Assembly: GCA_964389755.1 (NCBI GenBank)
Contig: CAYMEW010000002.1
Span: 112,903-176,902, forward strand
Length of the DNA stretch: 64,000 bases
Reading direction: 5' to 3'
Origin: JBBSUQ01 sp964389755
GTDB taxonomy: Bacteria; Bacteroidota; Bacteroidia; Flavobacteriales_D; Crocinitomicaceae
The number at the start of each line of letters is the position of its first letter. Within the stretch, counting starts at the first letter, position 1. The translations under genes and the position numbers were made by a program. This document shows, piece after piece, positions 7,373 to 16,012 of the stretch. The notes under the pieces are model-generated. The model saw only the letters and a program-made list of their open reading frames with translations, was not told the origin of the DNA and did no database searches.

Positions 7373-8144
7373 CGATCTGAACCGGAAATTACGTGTTTAT
7401 GAAACGGCACATGACTTCTGTGTACCGCCCAACATGTATATTGTAGCTCGTATCGACGGGCGCGGATTCACGCGACTTACCAAGGAAACGCATGCTTTTC
7501 AAAAACCATTTGACGATCGTTTTCGCGACCTGATGATAGAAACGACCCGGCACCTGATGCATTGCGGCTTCAAGGTCATCTACGGCTTTACACAAAGCGA
7601 CGAGATCTCCCTGTTGTTTGACCTGAACGAAAATGCTTTTTCGCGAAAACTCAGAAAGTATAATTCCATTTTGGCGGGAGAGGCCAGTGCAAAATTTTCC
7701 GTGCTCCTGGGAGACGTCGCAGCATTCGATTGCCGCATTTCTCAACTACCACGGGAGCAGGATGTGGTGGACTATTTCCGCTGGAGAAACGAGGATGCAC
7801 ATCGGAATGCATTGAATGCACACTGTTACTGGCTGTTGCGCAACCAGGAAATTCCGGCTGTTGCAGCTACAAAACGAATTGAAGGTAAATCGACTGCTTA
7901 CAAAAACGAATTGCTGCACGCAAACGGGATCAATTTCAATGGTCTCCCAAACTGGCAAAAGCGTGGTGTTGGCCTTTACTGGCGGGAAACGAAAAAAACG
8001 GGCTGGAACCCTGTGAGCCAGGAAGAAGTACTAACGAGTCGCAAAGAGATCTATGCAGATACGGAAATCCCCATGGGGAATAGTTATGATATTTTCATTC
8101 GTCAGATTTTGGATACACAGGCGCGTTCCTTGGACGATGTTTAG
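7362..8144 (+). CDS. Thg1-like 3'-5' RNA polymerase (tRNA-His guanylyltransferase family)
   Basis: The 260-residue protein contains the Thg1 metal-binding motif ARIDGRGFTRL near residue 26 and the second catalytic-site segment YGFTQSDEISLLF near 72, with the HINxLYNT-type region replaced by NAHCYWLLRN. The ATG at 7362 is chosen because it overlaps the kinase stop and gives the normal family N-terminus. Thg1-like proteins add nucleotides to RNA 5' ends in the 3'-5' direction, repairing truncated tRNAs; bacterial tRNA-His already encodes G-1, so repair is more likely than canonical G-1 addition. The kinase directly upstream fits a two-gene repair operon. Confidence 0.92.
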   Translation: MKFDDLNRKLRVYETAHDFCVPPNMYIVARIDGRGFTRLTKETHAFQKPFDDRFRDLMIETTRHLMHCGFKVIYGFTQSDEISLLFDLNENAFSRKLRKYNSILAGEASAKFSVLLGDVAAFDCRISQLPREQDVVDYFRWRNEDAHRNALNAHCYWLLRNQEIPAVAATKRIEGKSTAYKNELLHANGINFNGLPNWQKRGVGLYWRETKKTGWNPVSQEEVLTSRKEIYADTEIPMGNSYDIFIRQILDTQARSLDDV

Positions 8145-8253
8145 TCATTAGTGCGAATAAATAGCTTAAAAACCCTTTCGGACTGTCGCAATCGGCCTCT
8201 GTGAAATTCCGCCTTTGTTTGGATATTTGCCTTATTCTATTGAAGTACGGATT

Positions 8254-8832
8254 ATGAAAAAGATCATTTCATTTATGCACATTTCACTGGACGGTTTTGT
8301 AGCCGGTCCGAAGGGAGAAATGGACTGGATCAGGGTTGACCAGGAACTATTTGACTATGCCGGCAGGCGGATCGGTGAAAGCGACACGGCCATGTACGGG
8401 CGCGTAACCTATCAAATGATGGAGAACTACTGGCCGGAGGCGGGAAACAAACCCGGTGCGAGCAGGCACGACGTGGAGCATTCTAAATGGTATAACCAGG
8501 TTCACAAAGTTGTTTTGTCGCGGACACTCAAAGAGGCCGATCTTACCAATACGCGCGTTATCGCCGATAACCTGTCCGAAAGCATTCAGCAAATTAAACA
8601 ATCCGACCATGGCGGGAGTGACGACATTCTTTTATTCGGGAGTCCGGGTGCCACGCATGCGCTGATGCAACAGCAACTGATCGACGGTTACTGGTTGTTT
8701 GTTAACCCGGTGATCCTCGGATGCGGAATTCCCCTTTTTAAAGATGTTCAGGAGCAGACCAAACTCCGCCTGGTATCGACCCGTCGGTTTACGAGTGGCG
8801 TGTGTGAACTGAATTACCTGAGGGAACAATAG
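8254..8832 (+). CDS. Dihydrofolate reductase-like (RibD C-terminal domain) protein
   Basis: The 192-residue protein starts MKKIISFMHISLDGFVAGP, the standard opening of RibD_C/DHFR-like single-domain proteins, then has AMYGRVTYQMM near 46 and ILLFGSPGATHALMQQ near 125, the NADPH-binding glycine segment. Members are oxidoreductases of mostly unknown substrate. The ATG at 8254 is preferred to the longer frame from 8215. It stands alone in convergent orientation with the lipoprotein gene at 8849. Confidence 0.85.
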   Translation: MKKIISFMHISLDGFVAGPKGEMDWIRVDQELFDYAGRRIGESDTAMYGRVTYQMMENYWPEAGNKPGASRHDVEHSKWYNQVHKVVLSRTLKEADLTNTRVIADNLSESIQQIKQSDHGGSDDILLFGSPGATHALMQQQLIDGYWLFVNPVILGCGIPLFKDVQEQTKLRLVSTRRFTSGVCELNYLREQ

Positions 8833-8848
8833 GACGGTTGGAAACCAT

Positions 8849-9262
8849 TCAGTTTTTGTAGAATATGGCATAACTACCTTTGTACAGGCGACCGCGTAAC
8901 ACTGCGCTCACGTGAATCGAATCATAATTACATAATGAAGTAAAGGAGCCGGGATTGTAAATGTAACCGACGGTGTCTTTCAGTTCGAAAATGGTCATCA
9001 CAAAATTACCGTCAACGTATAGCTCATTACCCTTAGTTTTTACTTTACCCGAATAATTAGTTTCCGAAATGTCATTGAAACTGCTGTAATAAGTGCCTTT
9101 TCCGTTCTGATCGATCGTGAGCTTTGTAAGGCCATAAGATTCCACCACACACCACTTTGCCCTGTACCAGGTACCAACTAGCCTGGGGTACGTCTTTAGG
9201 GCATTTTTCTTACAGGATGAGCAGAGTGTAACGAGTATGGTCAGGTACAGGATGTTTTTCAT
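8849..9262 (-). CDS. Small lipoprotein, lipocalin-like
   Basis: The 137-residue protein has a lipoprotein signal (MKNILYLTILVTLCSSC, lipobox LCSSC with Cys17). The mature part has LVGTWYRAKWCV and alternating short strands ending in YAIFYKN, like the lipocalin-type small lipoproteins common in Bacteroidota. It would be anchored in the outer or inner membrane facing the periplasm. No specific function can be assigned. Confidence 0.75.
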   Translation of the reverse strand: MKNILYLTILVTLCSSCKKNALKTYPRLVGTWYRAKWCVVESYGLTKLTIDQNGKGTYYSSFNDISETNYSGKVKTKGNELYVDGNFVMTIFELKDTVGYIYNPGSFTSLCNYDSIHVSAVLRGRLYKGSYAIFYKN

Positions 9263-9472
9263 CGATTTGGAGTTATGCTTGTAAATTTATCAGTTTTTCG
9301 GTTACTATCATTGACTTAATGAGACATTCCCCTGCTTAACTGTCGCAGATGCCCCTTTTGGTGCATTTATTTTTGTACGAACTTTGTAACTATACAGGTG
9401 GAGCAGTGACCACTTTAAAAAACGGGCGAACCGAAAAGCCACACGAGTAGGGGGTTTTTAAAATACGATGAT

Positions 9473-9922
9473 ATGTCTGAAAATAAAGTTTCTTTACACC
9501 GTGTGATCACGGCTTCCCCGGAAAAGGTATTCCGGGCATTTACTGATCCGCTTGCCATGGCTGCCTGGCTCCCGCCTTACGGTTTTTTGTGTACGGTCCA
9601 CGAAATGGATGCCCGTGAGGGCGGTGTGTATAAAATGTCTTTCCACAATTTCAGCACCGGGAGTGCGCATTCGTTCGGGGGTGAATACCTGGAGATCAGG
9701 CCGAATGAATTCCTGAAATACTCCGACCGCTTTGACGATCCGAACATGCCGGGTATGATGACAACGAGCGTGTGGTTGAAAAAGGTATCCTGCGGTACGG
9801 AACTGAAAGTGGTACAGGAAGGCATTCCGGAGATGATCCCGATGGAAATGTGTTACCTGGGCTGGCAGGAATCGCTGGAAAAACTTAAAAAACTCGTAGA
9901 GCCCGAGATCCCGGATGCGTGA
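9473..9922 (+). CDS. SRPBCC (AHSA1-type START-fold) protein
   Basis: The 149-residue protein begins with HRVITASPEKVFRAFTDPLA and continues WLPP...MDAREGGVYKMSF, the standard AHSA1/SRPBCC pattern, and ends with the usual GWQESLEKLKKLVE helix. These small proteins bind hydrophobic ligands or assist stress responses; the ligand is unknown. The last 90 bases lie in a 101-bp unit repeated downstream next to the assembly gap, so the gene's true 3' surroundings are uncertain. Confidence 0.88.
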   Translation: MSENKVSLHRVITASPEKVFRAFTDPLAMAAWLPPYGFLCTVHEMDAREGGVYKMSFHNFSTGSAHSFGGEYLEIRPNEFLKYSDRFDDPNMPGMMTTSVWLKKVSCGTELKVVQEGIPEMIPMEMCYLGWQESLEKLKKLVEPEIPDA

Positions 9923-10134
9923 TGAATTCGGAGATGATCCCGATGGAAATGTGTTACCTGGGCTGGCAGGAATCGCTGGAAAANNNNNNNNNNNNNNNNN
10001 NNNNNNNNNNNNNNNNNNNNNNNNNNNNNNNNNNNNNNNNNNNNNNNNNNNNNNNNNNNNNNNNNNNNNNNNNNNNNNNNNNNGCTGGAAAAACTTAAAA
10101 AACTCGTAGAGCCCGAGATCCCGGATGCGTGATG
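9831..10134. repeat. 101-bp direct repeat flanking a 100-N assembly gap
   Basis: The 3' end of the SRPBCC gene (9831-9931) is repeated with a 101-base period from 9932; the second copy runs into 100 N at 9984-10083. After the gap the sequence resumes inside the same unit (10084 matches around 9877) and again reaches GCGTGATGAATT. Either this is a genuine tandem repeat the assembler could not cross, or the gap was scaffolded over duplicated contig ends and the extra copies are artefacts. The round gap length is a placeholder. Confidence 0.9.
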
Positions 10135-10240
10135 AATTTTGTGTCCTCCCCCTGTGTCCCCCTCACCGCGGGGGAGGTTCCGGGCAGGCCGGCAAACTGT
10201 GAACCGAATATCTTGGATTGGCTTACTAGTGAAGCGCGTT

Positions 10241-10825
10241 TTACGCATCCAAAATTTCCCATTGAATGGGTTTGAAGCTGTAATTATTGCTTTGTTCGGC
10301 GGAGCAGGCCGTGAGTCCGACGATGAGGTCTTCGAGCGCTTCGAATAGCACGTAATCACCGGCTTTACTCAGGGGCGGGTCTACGGATAACTGTCCGTCC
10401 GGGCGAAACTGTACATTCATGAACACGTTAAAAGCAGTGGGAACGTCGTCCGGCTCAATTCCGAAGGGCCCGAGGTTCGTATAGAGGTTCTCGAAGCAAC
10501 TCGGATGATAATCGTGGTTGTCATAAATGATCTCGAAAGTTTCTTTGCTACAGGGTGCGAGCAGGAAATCGTGACGCCCGCAGGTGTCTTCCAGGATATG
10601 CAGCATCTTACGGCTGCGATTGCTCCAGAGAAAGTTGCCTTTGGTAAGTAACAGCGTGTTTTCAAAATCGAGTGATTTTCCCGAAGAGATCTTTTCGCGC
10701 AGGTCGTGTTCATTGAAGAAGACGAGGTCGCTGACCTGTTCGCCCTGGGGATCGGTCACTTTGAGTTTCTGTCCTTTTTTCAGCCGGAAGGCGGCACCGG
10801 ATTGCGGAGGTATGATCTGTTTCAT
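10241..10825 (-). CDS. DUF1989 protein (urea carboxylase-associated family)
   Basis: The 194-residue protein starts MKQIIPPQSGAAFRLKKGQ and contains QVSDLVFF near 33, RKMLHILEDTCGRHDFLLAPC near 74, DDVPTAFNVFMN near 128 and SKAGDYVLFEAL near 156, all typical of DUF1989. The family includes proteins encoded beside urea carboxylase and in guanidine/arginine-derivative metabolism; the zinc-like CGRHD segment is present. Its ATG overlaps the stop of the GntA-like gene (ATGA), so they are translated together and probably act in one pathway. No urea carboxylase gene lies nearby. Confidence 0.85.
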   Translation of the reverse strand: MKQIIPPQSGAAFRLKKGQKLKVTDPQGEQVSDLVFFNEHDLREKISSGKSLDFENTLLLTKGNFLWSNRSRKMLHILEDTCGRHDFLLAPCSKETFEIIYDNHDYHPSCFENLYTNLGPFGIEPDDVPTAFNVFMNVQFRPDGQLSVDPPLSKAGDYVLFEALEDLIVGLTACSAEQSNNYSFKPIQWEILDA

Positions 10826-11508
10826 GCTTTGGGAGTAACGCCTGACGAATCGTTTTGTTTGCCATGCATGGCGTGAAAGGGACATTTCCATGCCTGATCC
10901 ACGGCACGTCCGCTATATTGCCGTGCTTCGCTTGTTTCACCGAAATCTTCCAGCATCGGGTTGACGCTTCCCTGGAACTGTTGGTCCCGCATGCGGATCT
11001 TATCGCGCACCTGTTCGTATTTCCCGGTTTCACGCAGGCGTGTAAACTGTTCATGCAGGTTGAATACGAGCGCCGGCCGGAAGAAACGACGTGCTTTGCG
11101 TGAACTCCCTGGATGTAACCCTACCACGTAAAAAGCACGTCCCAACAGGCTGAAACTGAAGTTTCCACTGGCAGGATCCGAACTCACTTTCGGGTCCCAG
11201 CTTTTCGGATCTGCTTCGTGCAGTTTTTGCAACAATTTCCACAGGCGGTCTTCGAACTGCTGTTCCGACATCGTTTCGGGTTGGTCGAACACGGCTACAA
11301 ACGAACGGTAGTTGTTTGCTTTTGCGTCGCTATTGATAAATGTGTCTAAATCCTTTAAAAGCGTGGTAATGGTTTCGCGGCCTGTAAATTCACCATAGGT
11401 TTGTAATTCGACCTCATTGCGTTTCGTAACGGCTTGTGACATCAGGCAGGGATGGTCGCCGGTGAGGATGAATTCCTTAAAGCGGCTGAGTGCGTTCATT
11501 TGTTCCAT
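10822..11508 (-). CDS. YqcI/YcgG family, GntA-like haem-dependent hydroxylase
   Basis: The 228-residue protein has the family hallmarks FYVVGLHPGSSRKARRFFRP near 127, FNLHEQFTRLRETGKYEQ near 150, IRMRDQQFQGSVNPML near 171 and SEARQYSGR near 191, ending W-CPFHAMHGK. Members include the haem-dependent N-hydroxylase GntA of guanitoxin biosynthesis, which hydroxylates a guanidino nitrogen. The rest of the guanitoxin pathway is not here, so the likely role is hydroxylation of some guanidine or amino acid derivative together with the overlapping DUF1989 gene; this is inference from family and pairing. Confidence 0.82.
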   Translation of the reverse strand: MEQMNALSRFKEFILTGDHPCLMSQAVTKRNEVELQTYGEFTGRETITTLLKDLDTFINSDAKANNYRSFVAVFDQPETMSEQQFEDRLWKLLQKLHEADPKSWDPKVSSDPASGNFSFSLLGRAFYVVGLHPGSSRKARRFFRPALVFNLHEQFTRLRETGKYEQVRDKIRMRDQQFQGSVNPMLEDFGETSEARQYSGRAVDQAWKCPFHAMHGKQNDSSGVTPKA

Positions 11509-11918
11509 AGTCCTGTTTGTTTTGGATGTGGATAATTGCTCTCAAGCGTCGTGCCCGCTCGTTGCTGACGGCTCTAGTTCGTTTTAAGCCAGGGGAATAG
11601 GATTACCTCGTCCGAAACTCATGCGGAATGAAATTTATAAAAACTGGGGAATTAGTTACCCGAAACGTACTATTTGTTGCGGGTGCTTGCCTACCCTTTT
11701 CAGATCTGCCTTTTTTTGGGATGCATCATTTCCATCGACATAAAAAATCGTTTTTACTTAGCAACTAAATTGAATTCCGGGGGAGTCGTTGTGTCGCCTT
11801 TCTGCTACCGGTAATCTTACTTAACTGTGTTATACGATTAGGTCGTGAACGGTCTCAATTTTAACGCCGTGTATACTTTCCGAGAAGAAGTTGCGTTTCA
11901 CTACTAAATTCGTGCAAT
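11509..11918. other. 410-base divergent intergenic region
   Basis: This gap separates the GntA-like gene (minus) from a lipoprotein gene (plus). It has no plausible coding frame. AT-rich tracts occur around 11620-11680 and 11735-11770, and promoters for both genes are presumably here, but no clean TTTG-N19-TAnnTTTG pair was found on either strand. Confidence 0.4.
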
Positions 11919-12722
11919 ATGAAATATTCTTTTGGGGTTTGTGCCCTGCTGGTAATGTTATCTTTTTTGTTTTCTTGTCAAAAGGAGATTCCTGAGACTC
12001 CCTTTCCCGATACAGATCTTTCGGAAGAGTGTTTTATTGCCGAATTCCCGCAGTTCGAGCAGCGATTTGTTTACAAAATACACGGGTATGCGCCCTGTGG
12101 CGGAGCAGAAGCATTTCAATCGGTTTACTTTCGTATGCTTGAAGGCTACCAGGAAGGCTCCGCTTATTACTATTACATTCAGACCAGGCAGCACTATTCG
12201 GACTTGCACATGCTAGACTCATGTACCGCCCGGTGGGAGGACAAAGGACTTTACCGTTATGATTTCGAGCAGCAGACAGCTACCGTTTTTACCGGTCCGG
12301 CATTATCGGATTCGCATGTTGTTTTCGATTTCAGCAAGCAGGTGGGAGATACAATTTTACTCGACTCTTCGAGAAACGTGCGTTTCGTTATAGATCAAAA
12401 GAGTACCCGTTTACTGTCAGGTGTTCTCTTGCCGATTGTGAGCGGAAGAATTGTTGGCATAGATAAACAAGTGAGTCATCCCTTGCATTTTGGAAGCATG
12501 GGTCAGCAATCCATTGAGATCACGCCTTATACTCCGAACCCTGTTTATTTTTACCAGGACTTCGCGGCCTATCCGTACCTCGTTCCTGAATTGGACCCGA
12601 TCTTTCACAATGCACCGAACTATACCGATATGCGTTTGCTCGATGAGATCAGCTTAGAAGTGAAAAACGTGGATACCGATGACTGGTTCAGCAAATATGT
12701 GATCAGCGGATTTCTGCCTTAA
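11919..12722 (+). CDS. Lipoprotein of unknown function
   Basis: The 267-residue protein has a lipoprotein signal peptide ending LFSCQKE (Cys20). The mature region begins with an acidic proline-rich linker (IPETPFPDTDLSEEC) and continues as a beta-rich domain with many aromatic residues (GSAYYYYIQTRQ). It has no recognised motif. It stands alone, convergent with the esterase gene. Confidence 0.75.
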   Translation: MKYSFGVCALLVMLSFLFSCQKEIPETPFPDTDLSEECFIAEFPQFEQRFVYKIHGYAPCGGAEAFQSVYFRMLEGYQEGSAYYYYIQTRQHYSDLHMLDSCTARWEDKGLYRYDFEQQTATVFTGPALSDSHVVFDFSKQVGDTILLDSSRNVRFVIDQKSTRLLSGVLLPIVSGRIVGIDKQVSHPLHFGSMGQQSIEITPYTPNPVYFYQDFAAYPYLVPELDPIFHNAPNYTDMRLLDEISLEVKNVDTDDWFSKYVISGFLP

Positions 12723-12750
12723 GCAGTGTAAGAAAATGGGGTTCTCGACC

Positions 12751-13698
12751 CTACATCAGGTGCTGTCCGAAAAAGTCGTCGAGCAGGCCGGCAGCTTCTT
12801 CCCACTTTCCGGGCTGACTAAAACCATGATCGGCACCCGCAACGATCGTGTATTGATTCGGGACCTGCTTGTTATTTAATAGATCCGTGTAGGTCGTATA
12901 AAGCTGTTGGTCATTGGCGCTGCCCCCGCCTGTTGTGTTGTTTTCCGGCAGAATATTGATGACCGGCTCCGGGTTTGACTTGTTGTAAGTTACCCAATAC
13001 GGACTTTTGGCCATGTAAGCGAGCTTATTTTCATTCGTCGGTTCGGCTCCAATAGCCCGGTAGAGGACTTCTACCAGTTTCGGATCCAACTGATCGAACT
13101 CGGATTCATCCTGGAAACTAAAATCTACAGCTCCTGCGAGGTTCCCCACAACTTTGATCTGTCCGTCGGCATTCGTACTTCCGTGCACATATAGCAGCGC
13201 GAGCGTGGCCCCGGCACTGTGCCCGAACATGGCCCATTTGTCGGAACTTACCGTCCATTCGGCTACTTTGTCGACCGCAAAATCAACTGCCAGGCGGATA
13301 TCCTCCAACTGTTCAGCTATTGTCACTGCACTCGGTTGGTGTACGATGGGATCCTGAAAAATGCCGGTAGTGTCCACCAGGCGGTAATTGATATTCACCA
13401 CCGCATATCCTTTTGCGACGAGTTCCGCGACCGGAACAGCGAGGTCTTCTTTGTTGCCCACGACAAATCCGCCTCCGTGTATAGCCACGACGACCTTCGT
13501 TTGTGAATTGCGGTTTGCAGGCAAATAGACATCCATCGTATGCCGTTCGTGCGGTCCGTAGGAAACGTCTTTCATTTCCGAATAGGTGAGCGGCTGCGCC
13601 GGTTCCGGTTCGGGATTTTCCTTTTTGCAGGCCTGGAAGAGGATCGAGACCCCCATAAACAAGTAGACCGGGTATATAAATTTCAGCGAATTTTTCAT
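12751..13698 (-). CDS. Lipoprotein alpha/beta-hydrolase (BD-FAE/carboxylesterase type)
   Basis: The 315-residue protein has a lipoprotein signal (LFQACKKE) and then an esterase domain: oxyanion-hole HGGGFVVG near residue 74, nucleophile elbow GHSAGATLAL near 159 and a C-terminal catalytic-His motif AGADHGFSQPG near 290. HTMDVYLPANR near 53 is typical of BD-FAE carboxylesterases. It probably hydrolyses an ester in the periplasm or at the cell surface; the substrate cannot be deduced. Length is normal for the family plus linker. Confidence 0.9.
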   Translation of the reverse strand: MKNSLKFIYPVYLFMGVSILFQACKKENPEPEPAQPLTYSEMKDVSYGPHERHTMDVYLPANRNSQTKVVVAIHGGGFVVGNKEDLAVPVAELVAKGYAVVNINYRLVDTTGIFQDPIVHQPSAVTIAEQLEDIRLAVDFAVDKVAEWTVSSDKWAMFGHSAGATLALLYVHGSTNADGQIKVVGNLAGAVDFSFQDESEFDQLDPKLVEVLYRAIGAEPTNENKLAYMAKSPYWVTYNKSNPEPVINILPENNTTGGGSANDQQLYTTYTDLLNNKQVPNQYTIVAGADHGFSQPGKWEEAAGLLDDFFGQHLM

Positions 13699-13802
13699 GT
13701 GTAAAGCGTTGGTAAGGTTATAACAGGCTGTTCTGCAAATAGTTTAAAAAAGGAAGGAAAAGGTTTAAAGAGCTTATCCGGGAAGCTTGGCACCGCAAGA
13801 GG

Positions 13803-14429
13803 TTAATGCGGGAGGGTGAGCACAAGCCACTCTGTAAGCAGGCCGAAACGGTTGGCGTCTTCTTTCACCACGACGTAATACCAGTTTCGTTCGGGGATAT
13901 CCACCGTAAAGATGTCGCCGGCTTTCCGGGGTAGGGTGGCCTCGTAAAACTCAGGAACCATTATACCTTTGCAGAACCAATCCAGTTGGCCGGTGGGACT
14001 GTGATCCTGTGTATAGTGCAGGAGTTCGCTAAAGGGCACTCCCGCTTCCAGATCGTGTATGATCTTTTGCCGGAGGCTCTCCAGGGAGTCCATGGTCATG
14101 GTGGATCCGTCCAGGTAAATGTATTTGACGCGGATAAACTCGACGGTGTCGCGCTGAACCACGCAGCCAAGCGACAGCTGGTTATCCCTGTTTTTAAATT
14201 CATAGACCTGATGAACACTAAGCTGTGTGATCGCCGTATCGGACAAGTAGCCAAATTCAGGGATCCGGTGGAGTTCCAGGTCCCATCCCGGGTGTGCCTT
14301 TATCAGTTCATTTGCTTCGGAAAGCGAATGCATGTTCTCAAAGACCTTTTTTCCCTCACCCTCACTTTGTGAAAAGGCGGAAATATTCAGGGAGACGCCA
14401 AGAAAGAAAATCAAGAAACGGTTAAGCAT
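13803..14429 (-). CDS. Exported parvulin-like (PpiC) protein
   Basis: The 208-residue protein has a cleavable signal peptide (about 20 residues, ending SAFSQ). An N-terminal region with ELHRIPEFGYL is followed by a PpiC-like domain starting RVKYIYLDGS near 101, with a LRQKII.DLEAGVPFSEL helix, TGQLDWFCKGIMVPEF, and YVVVKED. This matches the rotamase fold of periplasmic parvulins, although some active-site residues look changed (FCKG for the usual GW), so it could be a non-catalytic chaperone. It lies 67 bases downstream of the metalloprotease gene on the same strand. Confidence 0.65.
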   Translation of the reverse strand: MLNRFLIFFLGVSLNISAFSQSEGEGKKVFENMHSLSEANELIKAHPGWDLELHRIPEFGYLSDTAITQLSVHQVYEFKNRDNQLSLGCVVQRDTVEFIRVKYIYLDGSTMTMDSLESLRQKIIHDLEAGVPFSELLHYTQDHSPTGQLDWFCKGIMVPEFYEATLPRKAGDIFTVDIPERNWYYVVVKEDANRFGLLTEWLVLTLPH

Positions 14430-14495
14430 GGGTGTACTGTTTCCGGCAAAAATACTGATTTACGGAATAAGGATGTTCACCTGGTTTTGTACGAT

Positions 14496-15938
14496 TTAAT
14501 TCTTCAATAAGCGTTTGCGGCCAAGGATGTTCGATCCGTTTGTGAACTCGATGAGGTACATGCCGCTCGTTCCGTCAAATGAAAGTTCGATCAGGGATGT
14601 ATTTGTGAAATCGCGGGAGAAGACTTCCTTTCCGGACAGGTCGCGGATGGTTACGCGTACAAAATCGCAGGTGCTCCCGAGGTCGACCGTAAAATGTCCG
14701 TTTGAAGGATTCGGGTAAAGCACGAAGCGATCGGCCGTTTGCACTTCCTGCACGCCTGCCACGATCGTTTCGGCAAGTTCGGGGCGGAAGTTCTCCAGCA
14801 CGGCATGCATCACGGCAATTTGTCCTTTCGTAAAGGAATTCTGGCAGTTGCCATTCGCGTAATCCATGTAATTCTCGATCATATCGGGCAGGTCGGTGCC
14901 ATTGATATTGTCCACACAATGATTGGCTGTCTGGCTGCATCCGAAGGCGCTGGATGCGTTGCTGTTGGGCGTATCTCCCACAAAGTCGTCGAAGCTACAG
15001 TCACCGTCGCCCCAAATGTGTCGCAGGCCGAGGTAGTGTCCGACTTCGTGATTGAGGTACTTACCGTTGGTGATCACACCGTTGTAGCCGTTGTAAGGCG
15101 AAGGCAGGAGGTTGGGGTTGTTCGAACCGATGGTAACGTAATGCATGAGCACGCCCTGGCTGTATTCACTGAGCATCTGCAGGACCGAATCGGGCCAGGT
15201 AGACTGGTCTGCGGGAGGTGTGGAAAGCCCGAAGAAAACGAGTTCTTCGAAGTTGAACTGCGGTTCCGAAATGCGCATGTCCCCGATCCAGATGTTGAGG
15301 TAATGGTCGGTATCCCAGGCAGAACTGCCGCCCAGGGAATCCTGTGTCAGGCGAAAGAGGTTGTAGTAGAGGCTGTCGTTCACCCAGTCCGAAATTTCCT
15401 GACTCTGGCCGGGAGCGTAGGGCAGAATTCCTCCAAAGTGCGTTATAGTGGTTGGTGTTCGCGTAATGCCGTTCGTCGGGTTTCCGTCGGGATCGGTTTC
15501 CGCCAGTTTAAATTCGATTCGCGTATCGCCAACCAGCGCTTGAAAAGCCGGCCGGAGGTTTGACGTATCGGCATTTGTCCGGCGGAAGCAACTGTTGAGG
15601 ATCTCCAGTTGGTTTTGGATCACGGAATCCGGCAGGTTTTCGGCGGCATTATTATACACGACGTGAAACACGACCGGGATGCGGTAAATGTCCCCGGCAT
15701 CCTTTGCAATACCCTGATGCGCCAGAACTTTTTGCAGGCGGTACATCAGGTCGTTGGAAAGCTCGAGGTAGTCGTGCGTTTCTGGACCCGTTCTTTCGAG
15801 GAAATCATAGCTGGCGCAGGAGGGAAAGGTTTCGGCAGAACCGTTGGTGATCACCGAAGTAACGATTCCCTGTGCCTTTGCGGCGGATCCAAGGATCAGG
15901 ATCAGCAAAGTAGCGAGTAATTTAAAGCGTGTGTTCAT
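14496..15938 (-). CDS. Secreted M43 (pappalysin-type) metalloprotease with T9SS tail
   Basis: The 480-residue protein has an N-terminal signal peptide ending AKAQG, a pro-region, and a metalloprotease domain with the zinc motif HEVGHYLGLRH near residue 298, the extended GDGDC segment, a GDTP loop and the Met-turn ENYMDYANG. These define M43 cytophagalysin/pappalysin peptidases. The last 80 residues (FVLYPNPSNGHFTVDL, a SGKEVF strand and a terminal GRKRLLKN) form a type A T9SS sorting domain. It is therefore exported to the surface or medium and probably digests protein. Confidence 0.93.
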   Translation of the reverse strand: MNTRFKLLATLLILILGSAAKAQGIVTSVITNGSAETFPSCASYDFLERTGPETHDYLELSNDLMYRLQKVLAHQGIAKDAGDIYRIPVVFHVVYNNAAENLPDSVIQNQLEILNSCFRRTNADTSNLRPAFQALVGDTRIEFKLAETDPDGNPTNGITRTPTTITHFGGILPYAPGQSQEISDWVNDSLYYNLFRLTQDSLGGSSAWDTDHYLNIWIGDMRISEPQFNFEELVFFGLSTPPADQSTWPDSVLQMLSEYSQGVLMHYVTIGSNNPNLLPSPYNGYNGVITNGKYLNHEVGHYLGLRHIWGDGDCSFDDFVGDTPNSNASSAFGCSQTANHCVDNINGTDLPDMIENYMDYANGNCQNSFTKGQIAVMHAVLENFRPELAETIVAGVQEVQTADRFVLYPNPSNGHFTVDLGSTCDFVRVTIRDLSGKEVFSRDFTNTSLIELSFDGTSGMYLIEFTNGSNILGRKRLLKN

Positions 15939-16012
15939 CGGGCTGCTTTTTTAGGTGTAAAATTAATGCAGCTTTCCGGTGAAAAATTGGGAATTTGGGA
16001 CAGGGGGAAAAA

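Noticed and set aside
9853..10359. Minus-strand frame running through the N gap
   Set aside because: It is created by translating N; the same short peptide appears twice because of the 101-bp repeat.
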